From Kutzneria viridogrisea (lineage in GTDB: Bacteria; Actinomycetota; Actinomycetes; Mycobacteriales; Pseudonocardiaceae), in NCBI GenBank assembly GCA_014138725.1, contig JACJID010000001.1, forward strand, positions 1,240,001 to 1,304,000: a stretch of 64,000 nt of DNA, read 5' to 3'. The notes beneath the pieces are model-generated. The model was not told the origin of the DNA, ran no database searches, and was given only the letters and a program-made list of their open reading frames with translations. Positions 1 to 10,100 of the stretch are shown one piece after another. Each line of letters begins with the position of its first letter. Position 1 is the first letter of the stretch. A program made the translations under genes and the position numbers.

Positions 1-838
1 TCCGGCCGCTGCGGTAGCGCTCGGCGATTCGGGCGCTGTCGCCGTACCTGGTCATCGAGGCGGCTTCGTCAATCGGTACCGGGCGGCCGAGAATGTGCGC
101 GACCCGGTCCCGTAGCTCGGCCAGGGTCGGCGGGGTGGTGGGTTGGACGTGGATGTCGACGAAGTCGATGGCGAGCACTCGGCTGTGCCCGTCGGTGGGG
201 TGCTTGGCGATGACCGTGACACCGCGCGGGGTACGGGTCCAGCCGGCCGGGGCCGCGTCCGGGTCGAGCAGCCGTACCTCACCCAGGATGGTCGAGACCG
301 TCGGCGGGCTGCCGGGGAAGTCGATGCCGGCCAGTTTGCGGACCGTGCTGTGCCCGCCGTCGCAGCCGACCAGGAACCGGGCGGTCAGCGTGTACCCGCC
401 GCAGGTCACCGTGACGCTGTCCTCGGTCTGGGACAAGTCGGTCACCTCGTGGCCGCGCCGGACGATCACACCCAGTTTGGCGGCCTCCTCGGCGAGGATC
501 CGTTCGGTCTCGGCCTGCGGGGTGAACAGCATCGTCGGCAGGCCGGTGTCCAGCACGCTGAAGTCCAGGCCGCCGACACCGGCGAAGTGCGGCTTCGGCA
601 CCGCGCGCCCGCTGGTCGCCGCCGTCGCGTCGACGAACCCGTCCAGCAGGCCACGGGCATGCAGCGTCTGGATGGTCCTGGCGTGCAGCCCCTGCGCCCG
701 CGACTGCGTTGTCGGCTCGGTGAGACGTTCCAGCACGACCACCGAAACCCCGTGCCGGCCCAGTTCGGCGGCGAGCATCAGCCCGACCGGCCCTGCGCCC
801 GCGATCATCACGTCGACCTCGATATCCACGTCCTCCAC
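1..838 (-). CDS. FAD-dependent aromatic monooxygenase (C-terminus beyond window)
   Basis: Probable class A flavoprotein hydroxylase of the PHBH/RdmE/PgaE type, which hydroxylates polyketide aromatics with NAD(P)H and O2. The minus frame is open to the window edge, so the C-terminus is missing. The N-terminal Rossmann motif reads MIAGAGPVGLMLAAELGRHG (GxGxxG), followed by the E/R region VVLERL. About 160 residues in lies FLVGCDGGHSTVRKLAGI, the DG motif of this family. The start is uncertain: GTG at 838, GTG at 829 or ATG at 808 are all in frame. It is divergent from the luciferase-like gene at 973. It fits tailoring of an aromatic polyketide core. Confidence 0.85.
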   Translation of the reverse strand, partial: MEDVDIEVDVMIAGAGPVGLMLAAELGRHGVSVVVLERLTEPTTQSRAQGLHARTIQTLHARGLLDGFVDATAATSGRAVPKPHFAGVGGLDFSVLDTGLPTMLFTPQAETERILAEEAAKLGVIVRRGHEVTDLSQTEDSVTVTCGGYTLTARFLVGCDGGHSTVRKLAGIDFPGSPPTVSTILGEVRLLDPDAAPAGWTRTPRGVTVIAKHPTDGHSRVLAIDFVDIHVQPTTPPTLAELRDRVAHILGRPVPIDEAASMTRYGDSARIAERYRSGR

Positions 839-972
839 CCTGGTCGACGCGGCTCTTCGGCGGCTCGAACCCCGGTCGACTTCAGTAGTGGTCGAGTGAT
901 TCCCGTGTGGCCGAGGGGATGCTGGCGGGTGCCCCCGGGCAACCGGTGCCCGGCGAACGAGACGAGTCCACA

Positions 973-1869
973 ATGGACGTTGCGACCGGTGTGTCCCTGC
1001 CCCTCGCCCAACCCGATACCCCGACCGTCCCGGCCGCGGCGGCGACCGTGGAGGCACTCGGCTTCGACTCGGTCTGGGTCGGCGACCACCTGGCCACCGG
1101 ACGACCACTCCTGGACAGCGTGGTGGCGCTGGCCACGGCCGCCGGCGCCACCACCCGCGTCGGCCTCGGCTTCGGTGTCCTCCAGGTCGCGCTCAGGCAT
1201 CCGGCCTGGCTGGCCAAGCAGGTGGCCTCGCTCCAGCACGTCTCCGGCGGACGGCTCCTGCTCGGTGTGGGCGCCGGCGGCGAAGTAGCCGAGGAATGGA
1301 CCGCGGCCGGAATACCCCGGCGTACCCGAGGGCAACGCACCGACCAGATCCTCGCGATGCTCCCGGACCTGCTTGCCGGAAAACCCACAACCCTGATCAC
1401 CGAGCCCGACGCGCCGATGGTGACGTTGGCTCCGGAGGTGCCAATGCCCCCGCTGTGGGTGGGAGGTGGGTCTCCTGCGGCACTACGTCGAGCCGCGCGT
1501 TACGGCGACGGCTGGCTGGCCAGCATGATCACGCCGGCTGATCTTCGGGCGCGTACCGCTGAACTGGCCGACCTGGCGGCGCGGATGGATCGGCCGACTC
1601 CGCGCGTGGGTGCGCTGGTGTTCCTGGGACCGGTGAACAGCGCCGGGAAGAACCCCGCGCGGAACAGGTTCGTGGCCCGGCTGGAGAGCCTGGGCAAGTC
1701 GCCGGAGACCGCGGCAAGGCTGGTGACCGCGGGACCGGTGGACGCGCTGGGGGAATTGCTCGCACAGTACGTGGAGGCCGGGGCGCGGCAGTTGGTGCTG
1801 TGCCCGGTTGGTGAGGACTGGACGGCGGCGTGTGCGGCCCTGGCGGAGGCAACCCGGCAGTTGGGCTGA
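973..1869 (+). CDS. LLM-class flavin-dependent oxidoreductase
   Basis: Luciferase-like (TIM-barrel) oxidoreductase of about 298 residues, using FMNH2 or F420. Family landmarks visible: LGFDSVWVGDHL near the N-terminus, RVGLGFGVLQVALRHP, the GGRLLLGVGAGG strand-loop, and PPLWVGGGSPAALRRAARYGDGWL. The frame is open back to 907, but ATG at 973 is preferred because the conserved barrel begins immediately after it; no strong Shine-Dalgarno is seen for either. It is transcribed away from the FAD monooxygenase and converges on the O-methyltransferase. Its substrate is unknown; in this context an oxidation or reduction of a polyketide intermediate is likely. Confidence 0.8.
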   Translation: MDVATGVSLPLAQPDTPTVPAAAATVEALGFDSVWVGDHLATGRPLLDSVVALATAAGATTRVGLGFGVLQVALRHPAWLAKQVASLQHVSGGRLLLGVGAGGEVAEEWTAAGIPRRTRGQRTDQILAMLPDLLAGKPTTLITEPDAPMVTLAPEVPMPPLWVGGGSPAALRRAARYGDGWLASMITPADLRARTAELADLAARMDRPTPRVGALVFLGPVNSAGKNPARNRFVARLESLGKSPETAARLVTAGPVDALGELLAQYVEAGARQLVLCPVGEDWTAACAALAEATRQLG

Positions 1870-1878
1870 GCCGGATCA

Positions 1879-1920
1879 CCAACGTCCGGCAGCGCCTGGG
1901 GACGCGCTGCCGGACGTTGG
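1879..1920. terminator. Bidirectional hairpin between convergent genes
   Basis: Perfect 17-bp inverted repeat (1879-1895 with 1904-1920) and an 8-nt loop, placed exactly between two convergent stop codons. It should end both the 973 and the 1924 transcripts. There is no U tract, as is common in high-GC actinomycetes. Confidence 0.85.
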
Positions 1921-1923
1921 CGA

Positions 1924-2979
1924 TCACCGACCTGCCGGCGTGAACTCCAGCAGGGTGTGCGGGTGGGCGATCGGGATCTCCGCGGTGTTGGTCAGGCCGG
2001 CTTGCTCCGCGAGGCCACGCAGTTCGTCCGCGGTACGCGCCCGCCCGTACTGGAAGGCGAGCATCCGCAGATCCATCACGGTCTTGGGAATCTCGCGGGC
2101 GGAGCCGTCGAACAACGATTCCACGACCACCACCCGGCCCTGTTCCCCGGCCGCCTCGGCCGTCCGGCGCAGCAGCGCGGTGGCGCGCTCGTCGTCCCAG
2201 TCGTGCAGCACACCGGAAAGCAGGTACACGTCCGCACCGGTCGGCAGTGGGTCGAAAAAGCTCTGCGCCACCGCCGTCGCCCGGTCGGTCACACCGGCCG
2301 CCGCGAACACCGCACGGGAGCCGCTGACCGGCCCCGGGCGGTCGACCAGCGTTCCGCGCAGCCCGGGGTTGGCCGCCAGAATGGCCGAGATCAGGGTGCC
2401 GTTTCCGCCACCCACATCGGCCACATGGGACAGCTGGTCCCAGGAGTACGCCGTCACCAACGTCCGTGTCTTCACCGCCGCGCCCGCGCTCATCTGCTCG
2501 TCGAACGTTGTTGACAGCGCCGGGTTCGCGTCCAGGTCATCCCAGAAGTCCTTGCCGTACAACCGGGGGTACGAGGGCGCGCCCGTCGCCACCACGTCCA
2601 TCAGGTGCACGATCGACAGGTCCGCGCGGCCGACCGCGCCGTTGATGTCGAGCCAGGAGCGGGCGTCGCCGGGCCCGGTGGCACGCAACCGGTCGCCCAG
2701 CTCGGTCAGGCCGAAGCGGCCCGTGCCGTCCTCGGTGCAGATGCCCACCGCGACCAGGTGGCGCAGCACCCGTGCCAACGCCTGGGCGTCGGTGCCGGTC
2801 TTCGTGGCCAGCGCGACCGCGGTGTCCACTCCGGTCACGATCAGGTCGGGCAGGCGCAGGGTCGCCGCTACTCGCAAGGTCATCGGCGTGACCAGGTCGG
2901 CCATCGCCTGCAGTCCGGAGAACCACGGTGCCGGGTCGTCCGGCCGACTCTCGGTCGCGGTGGCGGTTCGGACTCCCAT
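1924..2979 (-). CDS. SAM-dependent O-methyltransferase (DnrK/RdmB type)
   Basis: Small-molecule O-methyltransferase of 351 residues with the actinobacterial two-domain layout. A winged-helix dimerisation domain comes first (TPMTLRVAATLRLPDLI, VLRHLVAVGICTEDG). A Rossmann fold follows with the SAM motif HVADVGGGNGTL. VLHDWDDERATALLRR is the typical post-II segment of the DnrK/RdmB/acetylserotonin methyltransferase family. ATG at 2979 is chosen because AAGGA lies 7 nt upstream; an in-frame TTG at 3000 is the longer alternative. It probably methylates a phenolic or sugar hydroxyl. RdmB-type members hydroxylate rather than methylate, so the chemistry is not certain. Confidence 0.85.
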   Translation of the reverse strand: MGVRTATATESRPDDPAPWFSGLQAMADLVTPMTLRVAATLRLPDLIVTGVDTAVALATKTGTDAQALARVLRHLVAVGICTEDGTGRFGLTELGDRLRATGPGDARSWLDINGAVGRADLSIVHLMDVVATGAPSYPRLYGKDFWDDLDANPALSTTFDEQMSAGAAVKTRTLVTAYSWDQLSHVADVGGGNGTLISAILAANPGLRGTLVDRPGPVSGSRAVFAAAGVTDRATAVAQSFFDPLPTGADVYLLSGVLHDWDDERATALLRRTAEAAGEQGRVVVVESLFDGSAREIPKTVMDLRMLAFQYGRARTADELRGLAEQAGLTNTAEIPIAHPHTLLEFTPAGR

Positions 2980-3161
2980 CGGCGGTTCCTTTCCAGACAA
3001 GAAGAATTACCTCCGCCCGATCGTGTCCGTCCGACCTGGACATCGCCTCGATTCGAACTGGAACCGGCGCCCTCCAGGGGAGCTGAGGCGGGATTCGAGC
3101 GTTCCGCCGCATCGTTGCAGGCACGGTTTCCCACCATCGCTCAGTGGAGCTGGAGGATCAG

Positions 3162-4028
3162 GTGTCAGACAGGCCTCGACCGTTCCGGTTCGGCGTGCTA
3201 CTGGTCTCGGCGGACTCGCGCGCGGCATGGATGACCAAGTGCCGGCAGGCCGAACAACTCGGGTACGACGTGGTCAACGTGCCCGACCACCTCGGCATGA
3301 TCGCACCGCTGCCCTGCCTGCTGCTGGCCGCCGAGGCGACCGAGCGGGCCAGGATCGGCACGTTCGTGCTCAACACCGCCTTCCAGAACCCGGTCGCGCT
3401 GGCCAGGGACGTCACCGCGATCAACCGGTTCAGCGGCGGACGGGTGGAGCTGGGGCTCGGCGCCGGGTACGTGAAGGCGGAGTTCGAGACCGCCGGTGTG
3501 CCCTTCGGCCGGGTGTCCAGTCGCGTGGATCGGCTGGAGAAAACCGTTCTCACGCTGCGCGAGTACTGCGAGACCAATCAGGTCGACTGTCCTCGGTTGC
3601 TGCTCGGTGGCCACGGCGACAGGTTGCTGCGGCTGGCCGCGCAGCAGGCGGACGTCGTCGGCTTCCTCGGTGCGGAACCCGGTGCGCAGCCGGGAAGGAT
3701 GCGGATCGTGAGCCGGTCGGTGTTCGACGAACGGGTCGAGTTCGCTCGTACGGAGGCGAAGGCGCGCACCGACGAGGTCGAGTTCAACGTGCTGTCCAAA
3801 GCCACCGTCCTCACCAACGACCGCCACGCCGCCGCGGCCGATCTGCGGCACTACAACCCCGACCTGACGCCGGCGCAACTGCTTGAGGTGCCGACGTTGT
3901 TCGTCGGCACGCCCGCGGAGATCGCCGACCAGTTGCGGACCTATCGGGACGAACTCGGCCTGACCTACTTCACCGTCCTCGAGCCGGCGATGACGGACTT
4001 CGCCAAGGTCATCGAGGAGCTGCGCTGA
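3162..4028 (+). CDS. LLM-class F420-dependent oxidoreductase (TIGR03621-like)
   Basis: Luciferase-fold protein of 288 residues and the second LLM enzyme of the cluster. Landmarks: RFGVLLVSADSRAAWMTKCR, YDVVNVPDHLG, IGTFVLNTAFQNPVALARD, GGRVELGLGAGY, then LLLGGHGDRLLRLAAQQAD. The overall pattern matches the F420-dependent TIGR03621-type subfamily. GTG at 3162 is preferred over GTG at 3144 because GGAGG (3152-3156) sits at normal spacing before it. It is divergent from the O-methyltransferase; the ~180-bp spacer holds both promoters. It is not a close copy of the 973 enzyme, so it probably does a different step. Confidence 0.8.
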   Translation: MSDRPRPFRFGVLLVSADSRAAWMTKCRQAEQLGYDVVNVPDHLGMIAPLPCLLLAAEATERARIGTFVLNTAFQNPVALARDVTAINRFSGGRVELGLGAGYVKAEFETAGVPFGRVSSRVDRLEKTVLTLREYCETNQVDCPRLLLGGHGDRLLRLAAQQADVVGFLGAEPGAQPGRMRIVSRSVFDERVEFARTEAKARTDEVEFNVLSKATVLTNDRHAAAADLRHYNPDLTPAQLLEVPTLFVGTPAEIADQLRTYRDELGLTYFTVLEPAMTDFAKVIEELR

Positions 4029-4048
4029 CCGGGGAGCCCGGTCAGCGC
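4022..4048. terminator. Bidirectional hairpin overlapping the stop codon
   Basis: Perfect 12-bp inverted repeat (4022-4033 with 4037-4048) and 3-nt loop, beginning inside the last codons of the 3162 gene and lying before the convergent reductase stop. Confidence 0.8.
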
Positions 4049-4055
4049 GACACCG

Positions 4056-4808
4056 TCACGTCAACGGCGTGCCGGCCAGCCGGCCGCCGTCGGCGACGAA
4101 CTCCGCGCCCGTGCAGTACGAGGACTCCGCGCTGACCAGGAACAGCGCCAGGTCCGCGATCTCCCGTGCGGATCCGCTGCGGCGCAACGGGATCGCCCGG
4201 GTGAGCCGGTCATGGCGCAGGTGCGGCACGGAGGTGCTCATGGTCGTCTCGACCAACCCGGGGCAGACCGCGTTCAACCGGATCCCGACCGGCCCCAGTT
4301 CCATCGCCGCGGACCGGGTCATCCCGATCACGGCGAACTTCGTGGCGGCGTAGGCGGACATGCTCGGCATCCCGGACAGGCCGGCGATCGAGGCGACGTT
4401 CACGATGCTGCCGCCGCCGGCCTCGCGCATCGCCGGAATCGCGGCCCGGATGCCGAGGAACACGCCAACCTGATTGGTCTGGACCATATCCAGGTACTGG
4501 GCGAGTGTGGTGCGCTCAAGGGTGTTGTAGCCGGCGATGCCCGCGTTGTTCACCAACCCGTCGACCTTGCCGAACTCGGCTCGGGCCCGCGCGAACACCC
4601 GGCTCCAGTCCTCCTCGCTGCGTACGTCGTGATGGAGGAACCGGGCGGCGGGGCCGATCTTCGCGGCCACCGCCGCACCCTCGTCATCCAGGATGTCGGT
4701 CAGCACGACACGTGCCCCCTCGGCGGCGAACAACTCCGCCTCGGCGGCACCCTGACCGCGGGCGGCACCGGTGATGACGACCACCCGGCCGGCGAGCCGG
4801 GCCGTCAT
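4056..4808 (-). CDS. Short-chain dehydrogenase/reductase
   Basis: Classical SDR of 250 residues. Visible motifs are the cofactor loop VVITGAARGQGAAEA (TGxxxGxG), the NNAG motif (DGLVNNAGIAGYNT), the catalytic Ser in SIVNVASIAGLSG, and YAATK (Tyr and Lys). It most resembles 3-alpha/20-beta-hydroxysteroid-dehydrogenase-like reductases, so it should reduce a ketone on the polyketide or a late intermediate with NAD(P)H. Its ATG overlaps the stop of the upstream glycosyltransferase (ATGA at 4805-4808), so the two are translationally coupled. Confidence 0.88.
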   Translation of the reverse strand: MTARLAGRVVVITGAARGQGAAEAELFAAEGARVVLTDILDDEGAAVAAKIGPAARFLHHDVRSEEDWSRVFARARAEFGKVDGLVNNAGIAGYNTLERTTLAQYLDMVQTNQVGVFLGIRAAIPAMREAGGGSIVNVASIAGLSGMPSMSAYAATKFAVIGMTRSAAMELGPVGIRLNAVCPGLVETTMSTSVPHLRHDRLTRAIPLRRSGSAREIADLALFLVSAESSYCTGAEFVADGGRLAGTPLT

Positions 4809-5950
4809 CGTGCCAGCTCCACCAGCTGGTCCACGACCTCCGCCGGCGAGGGCTGCGCGGCGGCCTCCTCGGCGAGCTGCTTGGCCGCCAGCCGAGGGGC
4901 TTCGTCCTCGATGACGGTCCGTACCGCGTCCGTGATCGCGCCCTGATTGCGTTGCAGCGCGGCGGTGTCCAGTGCCACGCCGATGCCGAGGCCACGAATC
5001 CGTTGCGCACAGGCGTATTGGTCACCCCACTGCGGGGTCACCACGTGCGGCAGGCCGAACCGGGTCGTCGTGATGGTGCCGCCGGAACCGCCGTGGTGCA
5101 CGACGGCGTCACAGGTGCCGAGGAGGCTGGTGAGCGGCGCTTGGCCGGCCCCGACGATCAGGTCGCCGAACTCCTCGAGCAACGCCGAGTCGATCTTCTT
5201 CGCGGCCAGCACCACCTCAAGGTCCGCCAGCTCCGCGGCGGCGCGCAGGATGCGTTGCAACAACAGTTGGGCGCCACGGAATTCGGGTAGCGCGGTCCCC
5301 ATCGTCACGCACAACCGGCGCGGCGCCGTCCTACGCATCGCCCAGTCCGGCACCGGGCCGGCGCCGTTGTACGGCACGTACCGCAGGGGCAGACCCGTTG
5401 GTATCCCGGGGACCTGGAGGCTGGGCGGGCACACGTCGGTGGTGGCCACCGGCTGGGGCAGGTCGGCCACGTGCTCTGCCAGCAGTTCGTCGATGAGGGA
5501 ATCGATGACGTGGGTGACCGGGTCGATCCCCCACCGGTGCCGGACATACGGCACACCCAGGTGACCGGCCACGATCCGGCCGGCGATCTCCAGTGGATCG
5601 CTGATGACCAGGTCCGGGCGCCAGGTCCGGGCGAGGTCCAGCGACTCGGCGGTCGTCTTGAGGCCACGCTCGACCAGCATCGGCGCGGTGGAGCGCCAAC
5701 GCTCGTCGTCGGCCACGCCCCACACCTCCACCGGCAGCAGGCCGGTGGGCAGCAACGAACCCGCCAGCGCCATGGGATCGAACTCGGTGGCGAGCGGCAC
5801 GGTGTCCGCGCCGACGTTGTGCAGCACGTGTTCGAGGTTGGGCGGGCAGCAGGCGAGCACGTCGTGCCCGGCGAGCCGCAACGCCCAGATCAACGGCGTC
5901 ATGGGATACACATGGCTGGGAAGCGCGTGGGGATAGATGAGGACCCGCAT
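4805..5950 (-). CDS. Macrolide-type (GT1) glycosyltransferase
   Basis: GT-B fold transferase of 381 residues related to the EryCIII/DesVII/UrdGT2 group, transferring an NDP-activated (often deoxy) sugar to an aglycone or sugar. The N-terminus MRVLIYPHALPSHVYPMTPL has the GT1 acceptor-side His (SHVYP). The C-terminal donor site shows LLGTCDAVVHHGGSGGTITT and LPHVVTPQWGDQYACAQRI. The frame is open to 6049, but ATG at 5950 begins the conserved motif. It is similar in layout to the 16778 glycosyltransferase, so at least two sugars are expected. It is coupled to the downstream reductase. Confidence 0.9.
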   Translation of the reverse strand: MRVLIYPHALPSHVYPMTPLIWALRLAGHDVLACCPPNLEHVLHNVGADTVPLATEFDPMALAGSLLPTGLLPVEVWGVADDERWRSTAPMLVERGLKTTAESLDLARTWRPDLVISDPLEIAGRIVAGHLGVPYVRHRWGIDPVTHVIDSLIDELLAEHVADLPQPVATTDVCPPSLQVPGIPTGLPLRYVPYNGAGPVPDWAMRRTAPRRLCVTMGTALPEFRGAQLLLQRILRAAAELADLEVVLAAKKIDSALLEEFGDLIVGAGQAPLTSLLGTCDAVVHHGGSGGTITTTRFGLPHVVTPQWGDQYACAQRIRGLGIGVALDTAALQRNQGAITDAVRTVIEDEAPRLAAKQLAEEAAAQPSPAEVVDQLVELAR

Positions 5951-6048
5951 TCCACCAGGGTGTGTCGTCGGACTCGAACGAGGGTCGAGGACGGACCACT
6001 CCAGGGGTGTTCGAGACGCTCTCGACGCCGTACCCGGAGGCTGACCCA

Positions 6049-7086
6049 ATGCGGGTGGACAATCTCTGGGTCGCCTCGCTCGGGGTGTACCTGCCCGAGC
6101 GGATGAGCACGGACCGGGCGGTCGAACTCGGCCTGTACGACCCCGCCGACAAGATCGAGTCCGGGATGACCGGCGTGCTCATCGCCGGTGACCGGCCGCC
6201 GGTCCAGATGGCGTTGGACGCGGCCAGGCAGGCGGTGGACCGCTGGGGTGGATCGCCCTGCGCGATCGACCTGTTGGTGCACAGTGGAACGTTCGCGCAG
6301 GGGCCGCCGCTCTGGTCGCCGCCCGGCTACCTGCTCGGCCAGCTCGGCGGCGACGCGCACGCGTTCGTGCTCCAGGTCATGCAGGCGTGCAACGGCATGC
6401 TGGCCAGCATCGAGGTGGCCGCCGGGCAGCTGCTGGCCGGCACCGGCCGGGATACCGCCCTGATCACCGGGTCGGAGAACTGCGCGTCGGCACGGACCGA
6501 CCGGTGGCGGATGTCGCGGCCGGGGATGATCTGCGCGGACGCGGGCGCGGCCATGATGCTGAGCAACAGCGGTGGGTTCGCGCGGATCCGGGCGATCCAC
6601 TCGGCGACCGTGCCCGAGCTGGAGGGCCTGCACCGAGGGGACGAGCCGCTGATGCCCGTCCCCGGCCAGGACCTGGAGGTGGACCTGGCCAGAAGGGCGA
6701 GCGAGTTCGGCCGGAGCACGATGCCGGTGACCGATGCGACCGAGCTGATGATCGAACGTCAGCTGGCGGTGGTGAAACGCTGCCTCGCCGACGCCGGCCT
6801 GGCCGCCGAGGACCTGGCCAGGCTGATCTACGCCAACGTGGCCTGGTACATCACCGACCAGTGGGTGATGCGCCCGTTGGGTCTGTCGCTGGCCCGGTCG
6901 AGTTTCGAGTACGGCCGCGGCATCGGCCACGCCGGCCCGTGCGACCAGGTCATCTCGCTCGATCACCTGGTCCGCGCCGGCAAGCTCCGGCAGGGCGATC
7001 ACGTGCTGCTGCTCGGCGCGGCATCCGGTTACTGCATCACCGGCGTGGTGCTGACCATCACCGACACGCCCGCCTGGGCGGGCTGA
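6049..7086 (+). CDS. KASIII-like acyltransferase (CerJ/ChlB3/AviN type)
   Basis: Thiolase-fold protein of 345 residues. MQACNGMLASIEVA carries the nucleophilic Cys of KASIII enzymes. The C-terminal part reads RGIGHAGPCDQVISLDHL, where FabH has its GN.G(A)A loop; the GH..G..D pattern is the CerJ/ChlB3 style in which Asp replaces the catalytic Asn. Those enzymes move an acyl group from an ACP to a sugar or aglycone hydroxyl. ATG at 6049 is preferred because CGGAGG precedes it at good spacing (the frame is open from 5962). It lies 15 bp upstream of the PKS and is probably co-transcribed with it, so the PKS product is the likely donor. The expected catalytic His is not obvious (IYANVAWYITDQW). 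Confidence 0.8.
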   Translation: MRVDNLWVASLGVYLPERMSTDRAVELGLYDPADKIESGMTGVLIAGDRPPVQMALDAARQAVDRWGGSPCAIDLLVHSGTFAQGPPLWSPPGYLLGQLGGDAHAFVLQVMQACNGMLASIEVAAGQLLAGTGRDTALITGSENCASARTDRWRMSRPGMICADAGAAMMLSNSGGFARIRAIHSATVPELEGLHRGDEPLMPVPGQDLEVDLARRASEFGRSTMPVTDATELMIERQLAVVKRCLADAGLAAEDLARLIYANVAWYITDQWVMRPLGLSLARSSFEYGRGIGHAGPCDQVISLDHLVRAGKLRQGDHVLLLGAASGYCITGVVLTITDTPAWAG

Positions 7087-7101
7087 CCGAAAGAGACGAT
7101 C

Positions 7102-10100
7102 ATGCCCGGACATCCCACCAGACCGATCGCCATCATCGGCATGAGCTGCCGGCTGCCCGGCGCGAACGGCGTAGCCGAGCTGTGGTCCCTGCTGACCAAC
7201 GGTGTCGACGCGATCCGCGAGGTGCCGCCCAGCCGGTTCGACATCGACCGGCTGTGGGACCCCGATCCCGACGCGGTGAACAAGATCGCGACCCGCCGGT
7301 TGGGCACGGTTGACGAGGTCGACGGGTTCGACGCGGCGTTCTTCGGCATCGCGCCGCGCGAGGCAACAGGCATGGACCCGCAGCAGCGCCTGTTGCTGGA
7401 GGTCATGTGGGAGGCGCTGGAGGACGCCGCGATGCCGCCGGAGCGGCTGCCGGCGGGGCGTACCGGCGTGTTCACCGGCACGCTGGGCGGCAACTACTGG
7501 GAACTGCTGACCGCCGCGGGCAACTACGACGTCTATGCCATTGCCGGCAACTCGCGCGGCGGCCTGTCCGGCCGGCTGTCGCATGTGCTGGACCTCCGCG
7601 GGCCGAGCTTCACCGTGGACACCGCGTGCTCCTCCGGTCTGGTGGCGCTGCATCTGGCCTGTCAGAGCCTGCGCACCGAGGAGTCCGAGGTGGCCCTGGT
7701 CGGCGCGACCAACCTGGTGCTGAACGAGCACGAGAGCATCGCGTACTCACAGAGCCACATGCTGTCCCCTGACGGGCGGTGCAAGTTCAGTTCGGTGCAC
7801 GCCAACGGTTTCATCCGCAGCGAGGGCGTCGTCGCGCTGGTGATCAAACCCCTGGACGCCGCAGAGCGCGACGGCGACCCGATCCACGCGGTGATCCATG
7901 GCAGCGCGGTGACCAACGACGGCCGCAGCGGCGGCGCCATGGTCAGTCCTGGCGTGGCCGGGCAGGTGGCCGCGATCCGGGCCGCCTATGCCGGCGCGGG
8001 GGTGGAGCTGACCGATGTGGGGTACGTGGAGGCACACGGTACCGGCACTGCGGTCGGTGACCCGGTCGAGCTGACCGCGCTGGGCCAGGTGTTCGGTCCG
8101 GGCCGGGCGGCGGACAACCCGTTGCGGGTCGGCTCGATCAAGACCAACATCGGCCACACCGAGGCGACCGCCGGACTGGCCGGGCTGGTCAAAACCGTGC
8201 TCTGCCTGCGGCACCGGATGCTGCCGCCGAGCCTGTACGCGGAGGAGCCGAACCCCAAGATCGACTGGGCCAACCTCCCGATCCGGGTGCAGACCGAGTT
8301 GGCGCGGTGGCCGTCCGACGCGGAGGTGCTGTACGCCGGGGTGAACTCGTTCGGCATCCACGGCACCGACGCGCACGTGGTGCTCGGGTCGGCTCCCGTC
8401 CGGCCACGCCCCGAACCGGCGTACGCCCGGCCCGGCCTGTTGCCGCTCTCCGCGCGTTCCCCGCAAGCCCTGCGTGATCTGGCGCAGCGGTACCACGATT
8501 TTCTGGCGGAGGAGAACACGGACCTGACGGTCGCCGACCTGTGCCACACCGCGTCAACCGGCCGGGCCCACCACCAGTACCGGCTCGCGACGACCGGGGA
8601 CTCCCTGGCCGCCCTGCGGGAGCAACTGGGCGCGTTCCTCACCGACGAACCGGCGACCGGGCTGCACAGCGGCCAGTCCGGCGCCGCGCGCCTACAGGTG
8701 GTGTTCGTCTTCCCCGGCCAGGGTTCGCAGTGGATCGGCATGGCGCGTGAGTTGCGGGTTTCGTGTCCCACGTTCGCCGCGACACTCGCCGAGTGCTCGG
8801 CTGCGGTGCAGGCCGAAGCCGGTTGGTCGGTGCTGGACGTGGTGGCCGGTGACGGGCTGGAGACCGCGGGCATCGACGTGGTGCAGCCGACGCTGTGGGC
8901 GATCGAGGTGGCGCTGGCCGCGCAGTGGCGGTACTGGGGGGTTGTCCCGGATGTTGTCGTGGGACACAGCCTCGGCGAGATCGCGGCGGCGTGTGTCGCG
9001 GGCGCCCTGACCGTGGCGGAGGCCGCCACGGTGATCTGCCGCCGTAGCAGGCTGCTGACCAGGGTCGTCGGCAAGGGCGACATGATGTTGGTCGGGCTCG
9101 CCGTCGCCGACGCCGAGAAGGCCATCGGCGACCGCACCGACAAGGTCTCGGTCGCGGTCAGCAATGGGCCGACCGCGACCGTGCTGGCCGGTGACCCGGA
9201 GGCCCTCCGCGAGATCCTGGCCGAGCTGACCGAGCGGGAGGTGTACGGCAAGCAGCTCAAGATCCCGGTCGCCTCGCACAGCCCGCAGATGGATCCCCTG
9301 CGTATCAACCTATTGGAGGCGCTGCACGCCCTGGAGCCCGCCGTCGGCGAGGTGCCTGTCTTCTCCACGGTACGCGGCGAGATCGTCCCGGGTGACGAAC
9401 TCGGCCCCAAGTACTGGGCCGACAACCTGCGCGAGCCGGTGCGGTTCGCCGACGCGGTGACCGCGTTGCTCGCGAACGGCCCCACCGTCTTCGTCGAATG
9501 CAGCCCGCACCCGATCCTGACCGCCGCGGTGGAGGAGTGCGCGGAGGTGGCGGGCGCGACCGCGATCACCGTGGGCTCGACCAAGCGGAACGAACCGGAG
9601 CTGGCCACGATGCTGGCCGGCCTGGGGGCGGTGTACTGCGCCGGCAGCCCGGTCGACTGGCCGACACTGTCCACATCGGACGCGAGGCGGGTCGGCCTGG
9701 CCACGTATCCCTGGCAGCACCAACGGTTCTGGCTCACGCCGACGCAGGCCCCGACCTCGCGCCAGCATCCGCTGCTCGGCGCCGCGGTCGTGAACGGGCC
9801 GGACACCTACCGGTTCGAGGGCACGATCGCCCCCGCCGCCCTCGCGTACCTCGCGGAGCACCAGGTCGAGGGGATCGCGGTGCTGCCCGCCACCGGACAC
9901 ATGGAGATGGTGCACACCGCCGCGGTGACCGCGCTCGGCATCACGCCCATGCTCACCGACATCACCTTCCGCAGGGCCGTGTACCTCACCGGCGCGAACC
10001 CCACGATCCGGCTCGACCTCAACCGGGCGGGCGAGGGCTGGAAGTTCGAGGTGTCCAGCACGACCGACGGCAGTGCCTGGACGAAGAATGTGACCGGCAA

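Noticed and set aside
5590-7731. Large minus-strand open frame of about 610 residues opposite the KASIII and PKS genes
   Set aside because: It is the antisense shadow of KASIII and the PKS start; no motif, and codon-position GC fits the plus strand.
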